Part shown: in pieces, positions 16,269 through 26,407 of the stretch
How positions within the stretch are numbered: the stretch's first letter is position 1
Layout: each line of letters begins with the position of its first letter
From: Polynucleobacter hirudinilacicola
GTDB taxonomy: Bacteria > Pseudomonadota > Gammaproteobacteria > Burkholderiales > Burkholderiaceae
Assembly (NCBI RefSeq): GCF_002192535.1
Contig: NZ_NAIA01000003.1
Coordinates: forward strand, 62,001 to 126,000
Reading direction: 5' to 3'
Length of the DNA: 64,000 nt
Program-made: the position numbers and the translations under genes
Notes under the pieces: model-generated
Told to the model about the DNA's origin: nothing
Databases searched by the model: none
What the model saw: only the letters and a program-made list of their open reading frames with translations

Positions 16269-18065
16269 CTAGAGCTGTTGATAGTAATCTCGTATCTTCT
16301 TAGCCATGAGCACACGACGCTCCGCTAAGAATGCAGGGTAGTCACTTAGGTTGCCTGATAAGGCCATGTCAATTGGAATGCAGTTTTCTTTAAAGTTTTG
16401 CAGTAAGTCAGCCTTCTCCTGAATGCCGCCAAATATTGGATTTCCTGATTCACACTGGGCAAGAGCCTGGGCAAAATATTCAGAAGGGTTCTTATCTCCG
16501 ATTTTGATATTAATCTCTTGCTGAGTTAAGGCATAGTTAGCTACTTGGTTATATTCGGCGCGCGAATTACCTTTACCTTTAAGGAAGTTTTTGGGGAAGA
16601 TATGGTGAATATCTCCTTGGTGAACCAACAATTCAGTAGCTTTAATATCTTTAGAGAATAAGCCCCTATCACCCAATTTAGACTGAGCAGCCCAATAGAC
16701 ATGTAAAGAAGGTCGGCTATTTGAGGAGGTATTGAGATCCTGGACAAGCCCAACATCCCAAAAGGCTGACGAAAGCTCTGCAGCCTCAACTTGAGCAAGG
16801 ATTTCATCAAATGGTCGTGAATGTATCTGTCGTATATCAAAGTCCATACTGGACTCTGGTGAGCTAGAGTATCTACCAGTAAGAAGGCTCATAACAAACC
16901 ATCTTCTAACCCAAGATTCAATTCTTGGGTCATTGCCATATTGTGCCTTTAACCTCAGATAAAGCACATAAGCAAAATTAAGAGCACCTGCAGAACGGAT
17001 TAAAGTGTTTGTTACAAATCCCGCTGATTTAATAATCATGAGGATCCGCTGAAAATGGGTTTGGTTTACAAAATCCATTACCCCAGCAGTTAGCTTCTTA
17101 TAGCTATCTTCTTCAATCTCGCGCTCATAGGTACGAGTCTCAAAGTTTCTACCTGAGAGCAATCCAACTAAATCAGCAATCTTGCCGCGCGGGAATTGAC
17201 TCATGAAGGCTACACGAAGAAGATCGCTATAACTAGGATCGTATAAGTCTTCGTTATCCTGCTTTAACCACTTAATAGCTTGCCAATATGGCGTTGCCAC
17301 AAACTCTCTATCGTTTTCTTCAATTTGCGCGGCAAATTCAGGTGCCCTAGCAAGATGGCAAAAGTAATCTATTGCCTTGCGCAATACATTGCCACCAAGA
17401 TCCTCATTAGCGGCTATCTTAGACATTGCAAAGTCTGCCTGAGAAAGAACTACGCCTTTGGAGTTAATTCGGATAAAAATCTCAGTAACAGTTTCAATAT
17501 CTAAATCACCGGCTAGTTCAATCATGCCAATTTGCTTTTTAGTAACGCCTTTTAGAAGCTCAATTCTGTCCTCTATTAGATCGGCATCTACTCCTGGATT
17601 TGCCTCGCAATAATCCTTAACTAACTTGCTTACACGCAATTCCCCGGTCACGATTGGGCAAACGTCAGGAAACCAAGAGGAATCTCGCTCAATAGCTGGG
17701 TTAGATACTTCAAATCTCTCCTCAACCGGATGAAAGGCTATCTTGATATTTACAGATTTATATTCCTTGTTGATAACCCGCTGACCTAGTAAGGCTGCTG
17801 TCAAAGCTGTAACCCGCTGCTGGCCATCAATTAATATCTTTTTACCCTCAGATAGGGTGCCGTCCTTAAGTTTTACCGTTGGATTCTTCCAGGCAATGAT
17901 GTAGCCAACAGGGTAGCCTTGATACAAGCTGTCTAATAAGTCCCTTACCTGAGTGGCATCCCAAACAAATGGTCGCTGTATTTCCGGAATAGCAATCTCG
18001 CCTGATTTAACCCAAGCAAGCAGAGTTTCGATCAAATGCTGATTAACTGAGTATTTTTGAGACAT
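16269..18065 (-). CDS. DUF262 / HNH-like protein at the end of the restriction operon
   Basis: A 598-residue protein of the GmrSD-related group. The N-terminal DUF262 domain (ParB-like fold) has [29 protein letters not shown] and the nucleotide-binding-like [16 protein letters not shown]. The C-terminal part has an HNH-type nuclease motif, [16 protein letters not shown]...[18 protein letters not shown]. Known relatives cut modified phage DNA. It follows hsdR by 23 bp on the same strand and so is probably co-transcribed, giving the type I system an extra nuclease for modified DNA. That partnership is inference from position. Confidence 0.85.
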   Translation of the reverse strand: MSQKYSVNQHLIETLLAWVKSGEIAIPEIQRPFVWDATQVRDLLDSLYQGYPVGYIIAWKNPTVKLKDGTLSEGKKILIDGQQRVTALTAALLGQRVINKEYKSVNIKIAFHPVEERFEVSNPAIERDSSWFPDVCPIVTGELRVSKLVKDYCEANPGVDADLIEDRIELLKGVTKKQIGMIELAGDLDIETVTEIFIRINSKGVVLSQADFAMSKIAANEDLGGNVLRKAIDYFCHLARAPEFAAQIEENDREFVATPYWQAIKWLKQDNEDLYDPSYSDLLRVAFMSQFPRGKIADLVGLLSGRNFETRTYEREIEEDSYKKLTAGVMDFVNQTHFQRILMIIKSAGFVTNTLIRSAGALNFAYVLYLRLKAQYGNDPRIESWVRRWFVMSLLTGRYSSSPESSMDFDIRQIHSRPFDEILAQVEAAELSSAFWDVGLVQDLNTSSNSRPSLHVYWAAQSKLGDRGLFSKDIKATELLVHQGDIHHIFPKNFLKGKGNSRAEYNQVANYALTQQEINIKIGDKNPSEYFAQALAQCESGNPIFGGIQEKADLLQNFKENCIPIDMALSGNLSDYPAFLAERRVLMAKKIRDYYQQL

Positions 18066-18088
18066 TTATTAGCCTTGCGCTGATATTG

Positions 18089-21000
18089 TTAAGCAACTGC
18101 TCTGAGTCTTACTTCATTAATGGATGCAAACAACTGCTCTACTTTTGCAGATGAAAAGATGCTTTCAGGTCCCGTAGGAGTAATATCTACAAAAGGACTT
18201 TGGTATAGTCGGTCATCGTCCATGGCGCCATTTTTTGTCAATTCGTCAACAATCAAAGTGACAAATTCAATCTGCTTCGAGGTTGCTGAAGCATCCGTCA
18301 GAAATGCATTCATAGCTTCAGTAGCTGCCACCCGATCCAGACCTATTAGTGAACGCACAAAAAGTCCAAGCCCATGGGCATCTTCTTTTGCGCGTTTAAT
18401 TAGAGTGGCATCCCCACTAGCTTGCTCAAGCAATATCGCCTCAAGCTCTTCTAAATCAGTGGAAGTGATCGGTAAATTACGCTTTAATTTGTTAATGGCT
18501 AACTTATTTTCATGCTGACGCAAGAAATCCCTAGCCTTGGCCTTAAATTTCTCATAATTTAATCCACCAACACTGATCGGGAGGTCAAATTCAACACCTT
18601 CGCCAATAGAATCTCCAAAATTAGTAAAGACAATATTGCGCTTAGATTTCTCAATTAATTTGACTAAGCTTCGCAGCTGAATGCGAACATGCTCCAGCAT
18701 ACCTACTGTTACATCCTGCCACCATTCATTAGAATTAATGCTTTGAATTAATTCAATTTGCTTTCTAATTGCTGGAATACTCTCTTGCAGCTCCAATGCA
18801 GCCGCAATAGCTCTTACATAACCTTGCAATCGCTCAAACCCCTTATCAGCCCTTAGAACGCATAGTTGTAATTTGAGAATCGCCAGGTCGAAACGCTTCG
18901 CTTCCTCCTCCGTATCAATCTTTTTAGAGGGTAGGCTAGCTAACTCGGTAGCAGCTTCAGCGGCATCTCCACTGCTAAGCGCTTTCCAGCTTAAGGCATT
19001 GCTAAATTTCTCAACAAACTTACGCTTGGGCCGAACTATGATGTTCTCAAGTGTCATATTAGCCACAAGCTCATGCAAGTAGTTGGCTGTGTAATCCCTC
19101 AGCTCAATTTCTTCTTTGGTGGACTTATCTTTTAGACCCTCTAAGGTTGTTAATACCTCTATACGGTTTTTAAATAACTGTGTATCAAGGCTTTCACCAC
19201 TAGAGCCATCAGATGCGTCAGGATTTTCTTTGAAATATTCTAGATTTTGACAATAGTCCAAAATATAGAAAAATTTCTTATCCTCATTAGGCGCAAATAA
19301 ATCCTTGCAAAGCCTTGTACCACGACCAATCATCTGCCAAAACTTAGTTTTACTTCGCACACGCTTAAAGAAAACAAGATTAAGCACTTCAGGAACATCT
19401 ATGCCTGTATCAAGCATATCCACACTAATTGCAATATGAGGTGCCTTATCTTTATTAGAGAAATCATCAATCAAACTTTGCGCATATTCAGTCTGATAAG
19501 TAATTACTCTTGCCATCTCACCCTTGTATTGAGGGTAGTTAATATTAAATCGCTCGGCAATAAATTCTGCATGTAGATTATTCTTGGCAAAGATTATGGT
19601 CTTACCAATTCTGTCGCCACTGGCAACTTTCTGCCCTCTAATCATCATATGCCTGATAACCTGATCAACAGTATCCTGATTAAATAACCACTGATTCATG
19701 GCTGCCGGGTCTACCTCTTCAGGCGGCCCATTCTCACCCCACTCCAATTCATCCCACTGCTGCTTTTCATCTTCACTTAGCTCGTCATACTTAATACCTT
19801 CTCGAGGAAAATGAACTGGAACCGAGATCGCCCTAGGCGGCACCAGGTATCCCGCATCAATAGCGTCATCAAGACTGTAGGCATATGTAGGTACGCCATT
19901 TTGCATTTGGAAGAGGTTATAAGTATTTCTATCCACCTCATCTTTAGGTGTAGCAGTAAGGCCAACTAAATAACTATCGAAGTAACTAAAAATAGCGCCG
20001 TATTTACTATAAATACTACGATGGGCCTCATCAACAATGATCAAATCAAAATAGCCAATACCAAACTTCTTAACAGTACTGTCTGTGCTATTAATTTGAT
20101 TAAGCATTGTTTGATAAGTGCTGACATAGACCCGACCTTCTACATCAGACCCGTCCAACAGATTCACCACTTGAACATTTGGCAGATGCTTTCCAAACTC
20201 TCTACTTGCCTGCTTCACCAAGGAAACCCTATCGGCCAGAAATAAAACTCGCTTTACCCAACCAGCGCGCATTAGCATATCAACTAAGGCAATTACGGTC
20301 CTAGTTTTACCGCTACCAGTAGCCATCACAACTAAGCTGCGTCTTTGATTGTGCTGTTCAATCGCTTCAGTAATGCTGCGAATAGCTTGATGCTGATAGC
20401 TGCGCTCAACAATTGCCTTATCAATCTCAACAGTGGCCAAAGGATGGCGACTACTTCGACGCTGCATTAAAAGCTCTAACTCATCCTTTTTATGGAATCC
20501 CTGCACAGGTCTTGGAGACGCATTTTTATCATCCCAAAACCAATGCTCATATCCATTTGTGTAGTAAATAACTGGTCGACGTCCAAATTGAGCCTCAAGA
20601 CAATCTGCATAGAGCTTTGCTTGCTGCTGCCCTACCCGCGCATCACGTCTCGTACGCTTAGCTTCAACAACTGCTAAAGGCTTCCCATCATTACCCCACA
20701 ATACGTAATCTACAAACCCTATACCCTGATTATTAGGCATTCCAGAGACTTCGTATTCCCTATCCTCTTTTTTGTCTAATGACCATCCAGCCTCATTAAG
20801 CAGCAAGTCAATGAAGTAATCTCGTGTTTGCTCTTCGTTGTAGTTATGTAGGTCAGGAGTCTTAGAATTGATGACCTTAGCTTTAACAAACTCAATTCTT
20901 AGCGTATCAAGCTCTTGCTTAATAGCATCTTTTTCGGCCTGCTCTAATCGTAATTTCTCTTCGGCGGCCTGCAATTGACTAGCAGTAATGACATCTTGTT

Positions 21001-21430
21001 TTTTGGCAGCAGGAATTAGTTTTTCATCAAATTGCAAAGAAGGATCTGGCCTAGCCTTATCCCCATAAGTTCTAGCCAGCCAGTAGGCTATATGGAACAG
21101 CTCCTGTATAGCCGTATAAGCCTCAGCTTGCTTGGCAGCCTTACCATGCGCGGCACGATTACCAATTGAAATAATCACCGTGGCTTTAGTAAAGATGTTT
21201 TCACCAGCATTACTCCTAAAGCAAGGATCATGCACCCGGGCGCCTAAACTTGGTTCATAGCTTTTATATGCCGGATCATATCTATAGAGCCAATCTACAA
21301 TCTGCTCCAATGTCATGCGCGAATACCAACATGCCGCACGAGCATCTGAATTTAAATAACTCTCAGCCTTGGTGGCGCTATCGCATATAGAAAAAAATTC
21401 TTTTTGCAGGAAAGTAAAATTACTCATCAA
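18089..21430 (-). CDS. hsdR: Type I restriction endonuclease subunit R
   Basis: A 1113-residue motor and nuclease subunit. In order: a DUF4145-like helical domain (1-120), a coiled coil (155-185), the HsdR nuclease domain with a PD-(D/E)xK site (Asp241 in FVDYVLW, Glu256 and Lys258 in AVVEAKR), then the SF2 translocase with Walker A MATGSGKT (369-376), DEAH (467-470) and motif VI IGRGTR. It cuts unmodified DNA after translocation, together with HsdM and HsdS. The start overlaps the hsdS stop (ATGA). Long for the family only because of the DUF4145 domain. All catalytic residues are present. Confidence 0.96.
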   Translation of the reverse strand: MMSNFTFLQKEFFSICDSATKAESYLNSDARAACWYSRMTLEQIVDWLYRYDPAYKSYEPSLGARVHDPCFRSNAGENIFTKATVIISIGNRAAHGKAAKQAEAYTAIQELFHIAYWLARTYGDKARPDPSLQFDEKLIPAAKKQDVITASQLQAAEEKLRLEQAEKDAIKQELDTLRIEFVKAKVINSKTPDLHNYNEEQTRDYFIDLLLNEAGWSLDKKEDREYEVSGMPNNQGIGFVDYVLWGNDGKPLAVVEAKRTRRDARVGQQQAKLYADCLEAQFGRRPVIYYTNGYEHWFWDDKNASPRPVQGFHKKDELELLMQRRSSRHPLATVEIDKAIVERSYQHQAIRSITEAIEQHNQRRSLVVMATGSGKTRTVIALVDMLMRAGWVKRVLFLADRVSLVKQASREFGKHLPNVQVVNLLDGSDVEGRVYVSTYQTMLNQINSTDSTVKKFGIGYFDLIIVDEAHRSIYSKYGAIFSYFDSYLVGLTATPKDEVDRNTYNLFQMQNGVPTYAYSLDDAIDAGYLVPPRAISVPVHFPREGIKYDELSEDEKQQWDELEWGENGPPEEVDPAAMNQWLFNQDTVDQVIRHMMIRGQKVASGDRIGKTIIFAKNNLHAEFIAERFNINYPQYKGEMARVITYQTEYAQSLIDDFSNKDKAPHIAISVDMLDTGIDVPEVLNLVFFKRVRSKTKFWQMIGRGTRLCKDLFAPNEDKKFFYILDYCQNLEYFKENPDASDGSSGESLDTQLFKNRIEVLTTLEGLKDKSTKEEIELRDYTANYLHELVANMTLENIIVRPKRKFVEKFSNALSWKALSSGDAAEAATELASLPSKKIDTEEEAKRFDLAILKLQLCVLRADKGFERLQGYVRAIAAALELQESIPAIRKQIELIQSINSNEWWQDVTVGMLEHVRIQLRSLVKLIEKSKRNIVFTNFGDSIGEGVEFDLPISVGGLNYEKFKAKARDFLRQHENKLAINKLKRNLPITSTDLEELEAILLEQASGDATLIKRAKEDAHGLGLFVRSLIGLDRVAATEAMNAFLTDASATSKQIEFVTLIVDELTKNGAMDDDRLYQSPFVDITPTGPESIFSSAKVEQLFASINEVRLRAVA

Positions 21431-22566
21431 TTTCCATAACTTTCTAGCTGCACCATCTTGATTAATTTAGAGGTTAAATGCAAATAGGAATCAAAGCTGG
21501 CATTAGCTGCCTCATATTTTGCAATAAAATTATCATAAGCCAACTGTTGCGATAAGGGTGGCATTAAAACCTCGAATCCACCTAAAAGTTGAAGATTTAA
21601 GTTTTCCTGGTTACCCCCTCTACCTAAAGCCCTTAAGTCCTCATAAGCAAATTTTAATTGCCAAAACATAAAGTTTGATGAGAATGTCTCATTAGGCCTA
21701 ATTACACCGCAAGCTTGATTAGTTGCTGCAGCGGCGCTCAATAAACCAACGCGCCCCCTGGTTTGACCTTGTCCATACATTGCAACAAGAATAGAGTTCT
21801 CAGGATTAATCTTGCCGCCAATACTCTGAAGACCTTTTTTGGATAATTTCTCTTGCGAATCGTATATTTTTTTTCCAACTAACTCAGTAGTTTTAATCCA
21901 CAATATATCGCCACCCATTAAATCGCTCTCTGATCTGCTCGGAGTAGAGCCACTAGATATGCTTGCAATCTTGCTAAGAGGCAACTTGTCAAGCTTGAGA
22001 TTATTAGATTTTCTATCTCCAAACATTTCTATAAAAACACTCTTAGCCAACTCTCCCAGCTTTTTGATGGCTAATTCACGATTTCTATATATGACTTCTG
22101 CACTATCTAAAATTTTTGCAATGCGAATTTGCTCACTTATATCCGGAACCTCAATTTCAATTGAATTAATTTTTTCATTTGTTATTGCTTTTTGCGTAGC
22201 TCCACTACACAGTGAATTTTTTTTAATTTGAAAAGGAATAGAATTTAATAAATGGTAGAGAAATCTTGGAAAGATGATATCCAAATTCGGTCTGATAACA
22301 GCAAAACCTGTTGAGTAGATAAATTTCTCTTTTTTCTCAGTAATCAAACAAATCTTTTTTGTATCCTGCATTCTTGCAAAACATAGATCGTTTCTTTTAA
22401 CTATCAAATCAGCCCTGGAAGGACGATCTTTATAGGTAACATATTCGCCTGAGATATTTTCTCGATCGTCTAGGCTTCCAGTTGCTACATATAATTTTTC
22501 ACCCTCAAAAGATGGCACTCTTTCGGCAATTAATGGCGCAACTTCAGTTAATTTATATTGCATCAC
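21427..22566 (-). CDS. hsdS: Type I restriction-modification specificity subunit
   Basis: A 379-residue specificity subunit with two target recognition domains: the first in residues ~1-150, the second starting at LPLSKIASISSGSTPSRSE (about 195-350). Conserved helical spacers separate them (SEQIRIAKILDSAEVIYRNRELAIKKL and LSQQLAYDNFIAKYEAANASF). It directs HsdM and HsdR to a bipartite site that cannot be read from the sequence. Coupled by four-base overlaps to hsdM and hsdR. AT-rich compared with its neighbours, as usual for fast-changing hsdS genes. Confidence 0.93.
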   Translation of the reverse strand: MMQYKLTEVAPLIAERVPSFEGEKLYVATGSLDDRENISGEYVTYKDRPSRADLIVKRNDLCFARMQDTKKICLITEKKEKFIYSTGFAVIRPNLDIIFPRFLYHLLNSIPFQIKKNSLCSGATQKAITNEKINSIEIEVPDISEQIRIAKILDSAEVIYRNRELAIKKLGELAKSVFIEMFGDRKSNNLKLDKLPLSKIASISSGSTPSRSESDLMGGDILWIKTTELVGKKIYDSQEKLSKKGLQSIGGKINPENSILVAMYGQGQTRGRVGLLSAAAATNQACGVIRPNETFSSNFMFWQLKFAYEDLRALGRGGNQENLNLQLLGGFEVLMPPLSQQLAYDNFIAKYEAANASFDSYLHLTSKLIKMVQLESYGN

Positions 22567-24101
22567 TTAACAATTCCCTCAAGCTCACTTAAATTTTGCT
22601 GTATTTCTGATTCAAGTTGTTTTAGCTCAGCGATCAACCTTATAGGGGGGATATGCTCAATAGCCTGGTGCACCACCTCTTTATATCGATTCAAACTGAG
22701 GTCATAGTCATTGGCAATTATGTCCGCCTTGCTTACTACAAAACTTTGAGCAGTTTTATTATTACTTCGCTCTTTACCCTCACGCTCCTTCCACCTACTT
22801 ACAACATCAGGTAAGTTGTTTTTTAAATGCTCGTCCTCTGATAATTGCTTAAGTGGAGAAGATCCTAACTTTTCTAAATCGAGAAGAGGTTGCCGCTTTG
22901 CATCTAAACTCCATCCATCAGCCAGAATGTCATAAAACCAAACCGAGTCTGTACCGCCGCTATTTGTTTTGGTAAACAGTAAAATTGCCGTGCTAACACC
23001 AGCGTAAGGCATAAAAACACCCCCAGGAAGCGAAATAACCCCTTCCAATTTTTGCTCTTCAACTAACATTCGTCTGATTTGTTTATGCGCCTTGCTATTT
23101 CCGAAAAGTACCCCATCTGGAATGATGACTGCAGCACGACCACCTGGTTTCAGAAGCTTCAAGAAGAGCGCCAAAAATAAAAGCTCCGTCTTCTTAGTAT
23201 TAACAATTGCAAGGAGATCTTTTGCAGCATTTGCAATATTAATGCTGCCAGCAAAAGGTGGATTTGCAAGAATAAGGCTATATTTTTCTTCCTCAACTGC
23301 AAAATCTTGACTTAAGGAATCACGATAAGTGATAACTGGATTCTCAACACCATGTAGAAGCATATTCATACTACCAATACGTAACATAGTGTTATCAAAA
23401 TCATAGCCATGAAACATACTGTTATGGAAGTGCTCTCTACTTGTCGCATCAGTTAACACTTCTGGATGAGTCTCACGCATATACTCACTTGCATTAACAA
23501 GGAATCCACATGTTCCACTAGCTGGATCACAAATCGTGTCTTTGGCTGTCGGGGCGGTTAACTCCACCATCAATCTAATAATATGTCTTGGTGTTCTGAA
23601 TTGGCCATTCTGTCCAGCACTAGCTAATTTACCCAACATATATTCATACAAATCACCCTTTGTATCTCGATCATCCATAGGGATTTGGTCAAGTAAGTCA
23701 ATTGCAGTAGAAAGCAACATGGGCGTTGGAATAGTGAAACGAGCACCCTGCATTTGTTTGCTGTAGGTGCTCCCATCTCCGCCTATATCTCGCAAAAATG
23801 GGAAAACATGATCACTCATTACATTGAACATTTCTTGAGGGGCCATATTCTTCAGTCGGCTCCAACGCATATCTTCATATTTACAACTCTTACTATCAGC
23901 GCCTTCCGGGAAAAACCTTTTTGCTAGAGGCTTGCCTAACCTTGCGCTCCTGTTCTCCTCCAAAGTCTGTAAATCATCCAGCCTGCGTAAAAATAGCAAG
24001 TATGTAATTTGCTCAATAATTTCCAGGGGGTTTGAAATGCCACCTGACCAGAAACTATCCCAAACCTTATCAACCTGACTGCGTAATTCACCTGTTAGCA
24101 T
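22563..24101 (-). CDS. hsdM: Type I restriction-modification DNA methyltransferase
   Basis: A 512-residue N6-adenine methyltransferase. It has the helical HsdM N-terminal domain (LRSQVDKVWDSFWSGGISNPLEIIEQITYLLFLRRLDD), motif I CDPASGTCGFLV (191-202) and motif IV ANPPFAG (279-285), both intact. It protects host DNA and forms the M2S core of the restriction complex. Preceded by a second, degenerate methylase gene with a 27-bp gap and followed by hsdS with a four-base overlap. Confidence 0.96.
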   Translation of the reverse strand: MLTGELRSQVDKVWDSFWSGGISNPLEIIEQITYLLFLRRLDDLQTLEENRSARLGKPLAKRFFPEGADSKSCKYEDMRWSRLKNMAPQEMFNVMSDHVFPFLRDIGGDGSTYSKQMQGARFTIPTPMLLSTAIDLLDQIPMDDRDTKGDLYEYMLGKLASAGQNGQFRTPRHIIRLMVELTAPTAKDTICDPASGTCGFLVNASEYMRETHPEVLTDATSREHFHNSMFHGYDFDNTMLRIGSMNMLLHGVENPVITYRDSLSQDFAVEEEKYSLILANPPFAGSINIANAAKDLLAIVNTKKTELLFLALFLKLLKPGGRAAVIIPDGVLFGNSKAHKQIRRMLVEEQKLEGVISLPGGVFMPYAGVSTAILLFTKTNSGGTDSVWFYDILADGWSLDAKRQPLLDLEKLGSSPLKQLSEDEHLKNNLPDVVSRWKEREGKERSNNKTAQSFVVSKADIIANDYDLSLNRYKEVVHQAIEHIPPIRLIAELKQLESEIQQNLSELEGIVK

Positions 24102-24128
24102 CGTATTCTTTCAATTTATATAAGTATT

Positions 24129-25910
24129 CTAGAGTTTCCAAATATTTTTAGATAGCGATTCCTGCTCTACTCTAATTTTCTGGATTCCCCTTTCCAATCG
24201 CTCTTCAGAATCAACTATTTCTCGTGATTTAGTATCCTGATCCGAAGTAGATTGCACCACCTCTAGTTTCATCAACTCTCTGAGCTGTATTAACTTAATA
24301 GTTGCTCCGGACACAATTCCAGCAAGTAATTCCTGCCCCATGGGTGACCTGAGTTGTACAAATAACGATTGCGCGCAATATTCAGGATGGACCCTTAAAA
24401 CTATGGCGGATTGCCCTGCAACCCAGCCGCCATTTCCAGGGCCAGGAACATCTGCCGGGACGATTCCAATCTTTCCAACGCTACCCTTAACTATTAAGAC
24501 AATATCTAGAGGTCTTAGAAAACAATCTTCGTAGCGTTTGGCTAAATTTTCATCTACAGAGATGGTTTTACCCTTAGGGGCGATATACCCAAATTGAGAT
24601 AAATCGGCCGCCCCTATTTCCATTACAGCTATTGGCTTGCTTTCTATGGACCCCAGGGGGATTGCACGCACAGTTCGCGCAATGTCACCCAATTGAATTT
24701 TGCGTAATCCACTAAGTTGTTTTTCAAGCCTCTTTCTACTATCAGATACAACATATCGGTCTACCTGTAGCTGGGCATCGTTACTTAATACAACTTGGTT
24801 TGAAACAATTGAACAATTTGTAGACTCTTTATTAGACTTAATTAGCTCTAATAACCCATCAATATTTCTCAGATCGTTTCTAGTCCTAGCAACTCCTACA
24901 TAAAATTCTGGAGAATCTGCATTTATGAACTTGACTGAATTTAGTCCACCTTTTGGATTTATAACCAAAATCGTAAACGCTATATTAGTAAGACTTAGCA
25001 AACCATTTGGCATGGCAATAACAGCCTCAATCATTCCCTTTTCTACCAAATCCTTACGTAACTCTTTTTCGTAACCGTGGCTAAAAAGCAGGCTATTTTG
25101 AACAGCAATTACTAGCTTTGATTTGGTTTGCGACATAGCATGGCGCACTGCCAAGACTGAGCCTATAGAGGTTCTCTCTGGAAACCTATTAAATAGATCC
25201 CTTCTAATTTCATCGGCTGGGTATTTCATTCCAAATGGAGGAAAAGCTACCGTAATGTCAAACAATCTAGGTTTGCCACCTTCTATAGCTGTGGGCTGAA
25301 GAATGGGATTGCTTATAGATACTTCAAACTCATTGGTGGAAAGAAGACTTACCAATGCTGGAATTGAAGAATGCAGAATCGATTCATAGTAAACATCCCT
25401 AGATTTAATGGCCGCTCTCGAAGCAAGTTGAGCAAAGCTGCTATCCCAGGGCGTGTAAACAGAATCACTTGATCTAATATCCGCTATTGCTGACATTAGA
25501 TCCGCAACTTCGCCAGGCATATTGAGATAACCCCCGACAGGAGATATAAATCTTTCTTCAGCTAAATTTAGTACATCGACATTTTCTAAAACCCCAGTTG
25601 CGCTCAGACGGCTAACTACTTCTAGGGCATCTCTTAGGGCGTAAGGATTAACTCCGATCACCGATGGGATATTGCTGAAAGCCTTAAACATCAAACCACC
25701 ACTGGCTGAAAGGGCCTGAAATACGTTTAAAACCTTTTCTGGATATTTTATGTATTCAGCACTAAAAGCCAACTCCTTTGCAATCCTATTTTTTCTGGAT
25801 AATTTTTCCCAGGCCAGCAACTGGAGGGCCAACTCCAAAGATTTATCTCGATCTAAACCGGTACCTCTAACTGAATCTACTATTTGATATATCGCTCTAT
25901 TAGTCATCAT
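24129..25910 (-). CDS. Degenerate N6-methylase with specificity-like C-terminus
   Basis: A 593-residue protein organised like an HsdM fused to an HsdS half: helical N-terminus (1-125), methyltransferase-like middle (125-345, with FNADSPEF-like end) and a target-recognition-like C-terminus (about 400-570; KIQLGDIARTVRAIPLG..., CFLRPLDIVLIVKGSVGKIGIV, then a closing coiled coil). Catalytic motifs are altered: motif IV reads VAFPPFG where active enzymes have (D/N)PPF, and the motif I region reads YTPWDSSFAQ without the glycines that bind SAM. The frame is intact, so this is conserved loss of catalysis, not decay. It sits ahead of hsdM in the same operon and may bind DNA or modulate the complex. 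Role unknown. Confidence 0.8.
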   Translation of the reverse strand: MMTNRAIYQIVDSVRGTGLDRDKSLELALQLLAWEKLSRKNRIAKELAFSAEYIKYPEKVLNVFQALSASGGLMFKAFSNIPSVIGVNPYALRDALEVVSRLSATGVLENVDVLNLAEERFISPVGGYLNMPGEVADLMSAIADIRSSDSVYTPWDSSFAQLASRAAIKSRDVYYESILHSSIPALVSLLSTNEFEVSISNPILQPTAIEGGKPRLFDITVAFPPFGMKYPADEIRRDLFNRFPERTSIGSVLAVRHAMSQTKSKLVIAVQNSLLFSHGYEKELRKDLVEKGMIEAVIAMPNGLLSLTNIAFTILVINPKGGLNSVKFINADSPEFYVGVARTRNDLRNIDGLLELIKSNKESTNCSIVSNQVVLSNDAQLQVDRYVVSDSRKRLEKQLSGLRKIQLGDIARTVRAIPLGSIESKPIAVMEIGAADLSQFGYIAPKGKTISVDENLAKRYEDCFLRPLDIVLIVKGSVGKIGIVPADVPGPGNGGWVAGQSAIVLRVHPEYCAQSLFVQLRSPMGQELLAGIVSGATIKLIQLRELMKLEVVQSTSDQDTKSREIVDSEERLERGIQKIRVEQESLSKNIWKL

Positions 25911-25919
25911 CGTTCTCTA

Positions 25920-26180
25920 TTAATTAGGTTTATAGCTATTGCAGTTATATGTCGTAATAAGGACATCATCCTGAGCAACAACGGTCACGCCACCCTTATC
26001 TAAGATCTTCTTAACTAGACGCTCCTGCTTCTTAAGATCATTCAGCAGCTCCAAAGCCTGTCTTTTTCCAAGAACATACTTATCCTGCTCTACGAACCCA
26101 TAGTTAAGTACAAAATCGACCATATCCCCTGTAACTCCCCGCTGGGACATTCTTTGCATTGCATGTTGCGTTGTTTGCAT
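25920..26180 (-). CDS. Small DUF4258-like protein, first gene of the restriction operon
   Basis: An 86-residue protein with the pattern HAMQRMSQRGVTGDMVDFVLNYG...VLTTTYNCNSYKPN-like end, as in DUF4258 proteins, which are related to RelE-type small toxins. I start at ATG 26180 (GGGGG ribosome site seven bases upstream) and not at GTG 26186. It lies nine bases before the degenerate methylase gene and 22 bp after the predicted transcript start, so it leads the operon. It could be a toxin guarding the operon or a regulator. No antitoxin gene is next to it. Confidence 0.7.
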   Translation of the reverse strand: MQTTQHAMQRMSQRGVTGDMVDFVLNYGFVEQDKYVLGKRQALELLNDLKKQERLVKKILDKGGVTVVAQDDVLITTYNCNSYKPN

Positions 26181-26207
26181 TCTCACACCCCCGTTGTTGA
26201 TGTAAGA

Positions 26208-26236
26208 ACTTTAACAAAGTTTTCCGATAATTGCAA
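26208..26236 (-). promoter_or_regulatory. Promoter of the restriction operon
   Basis: On the minus strand TTGCAA, 17 bp, TAAAGT; transcription should begin near 26201 and reach the first ATG within about 20 bases. The rest of the gap to zorD (26237-26407) is AT-rich with no gene or clear terminator seen. Confidence 0.6.
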
Positions 26237-26407
26237 ATAGTATTAGTTACTTTTTAATATTTATTGTTACTAATTTTATTAACCCATATAAAACAATGAC
26301 TTATAAAAAGGTATTAATTTACCAAAAATACAACATACGAATCAATCAAGGTGTTGACGGGGTAATTTTGCATAAAAGGTATAGAAATTAACCCAATAGT
26401 TATCTGC

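Noticed and set aside
24129-25910. Pseudogene of hsdM
   Set aside because: The frame is open over 593 codons and the surrounding sequence is conserved; only catalytic residues are changed.
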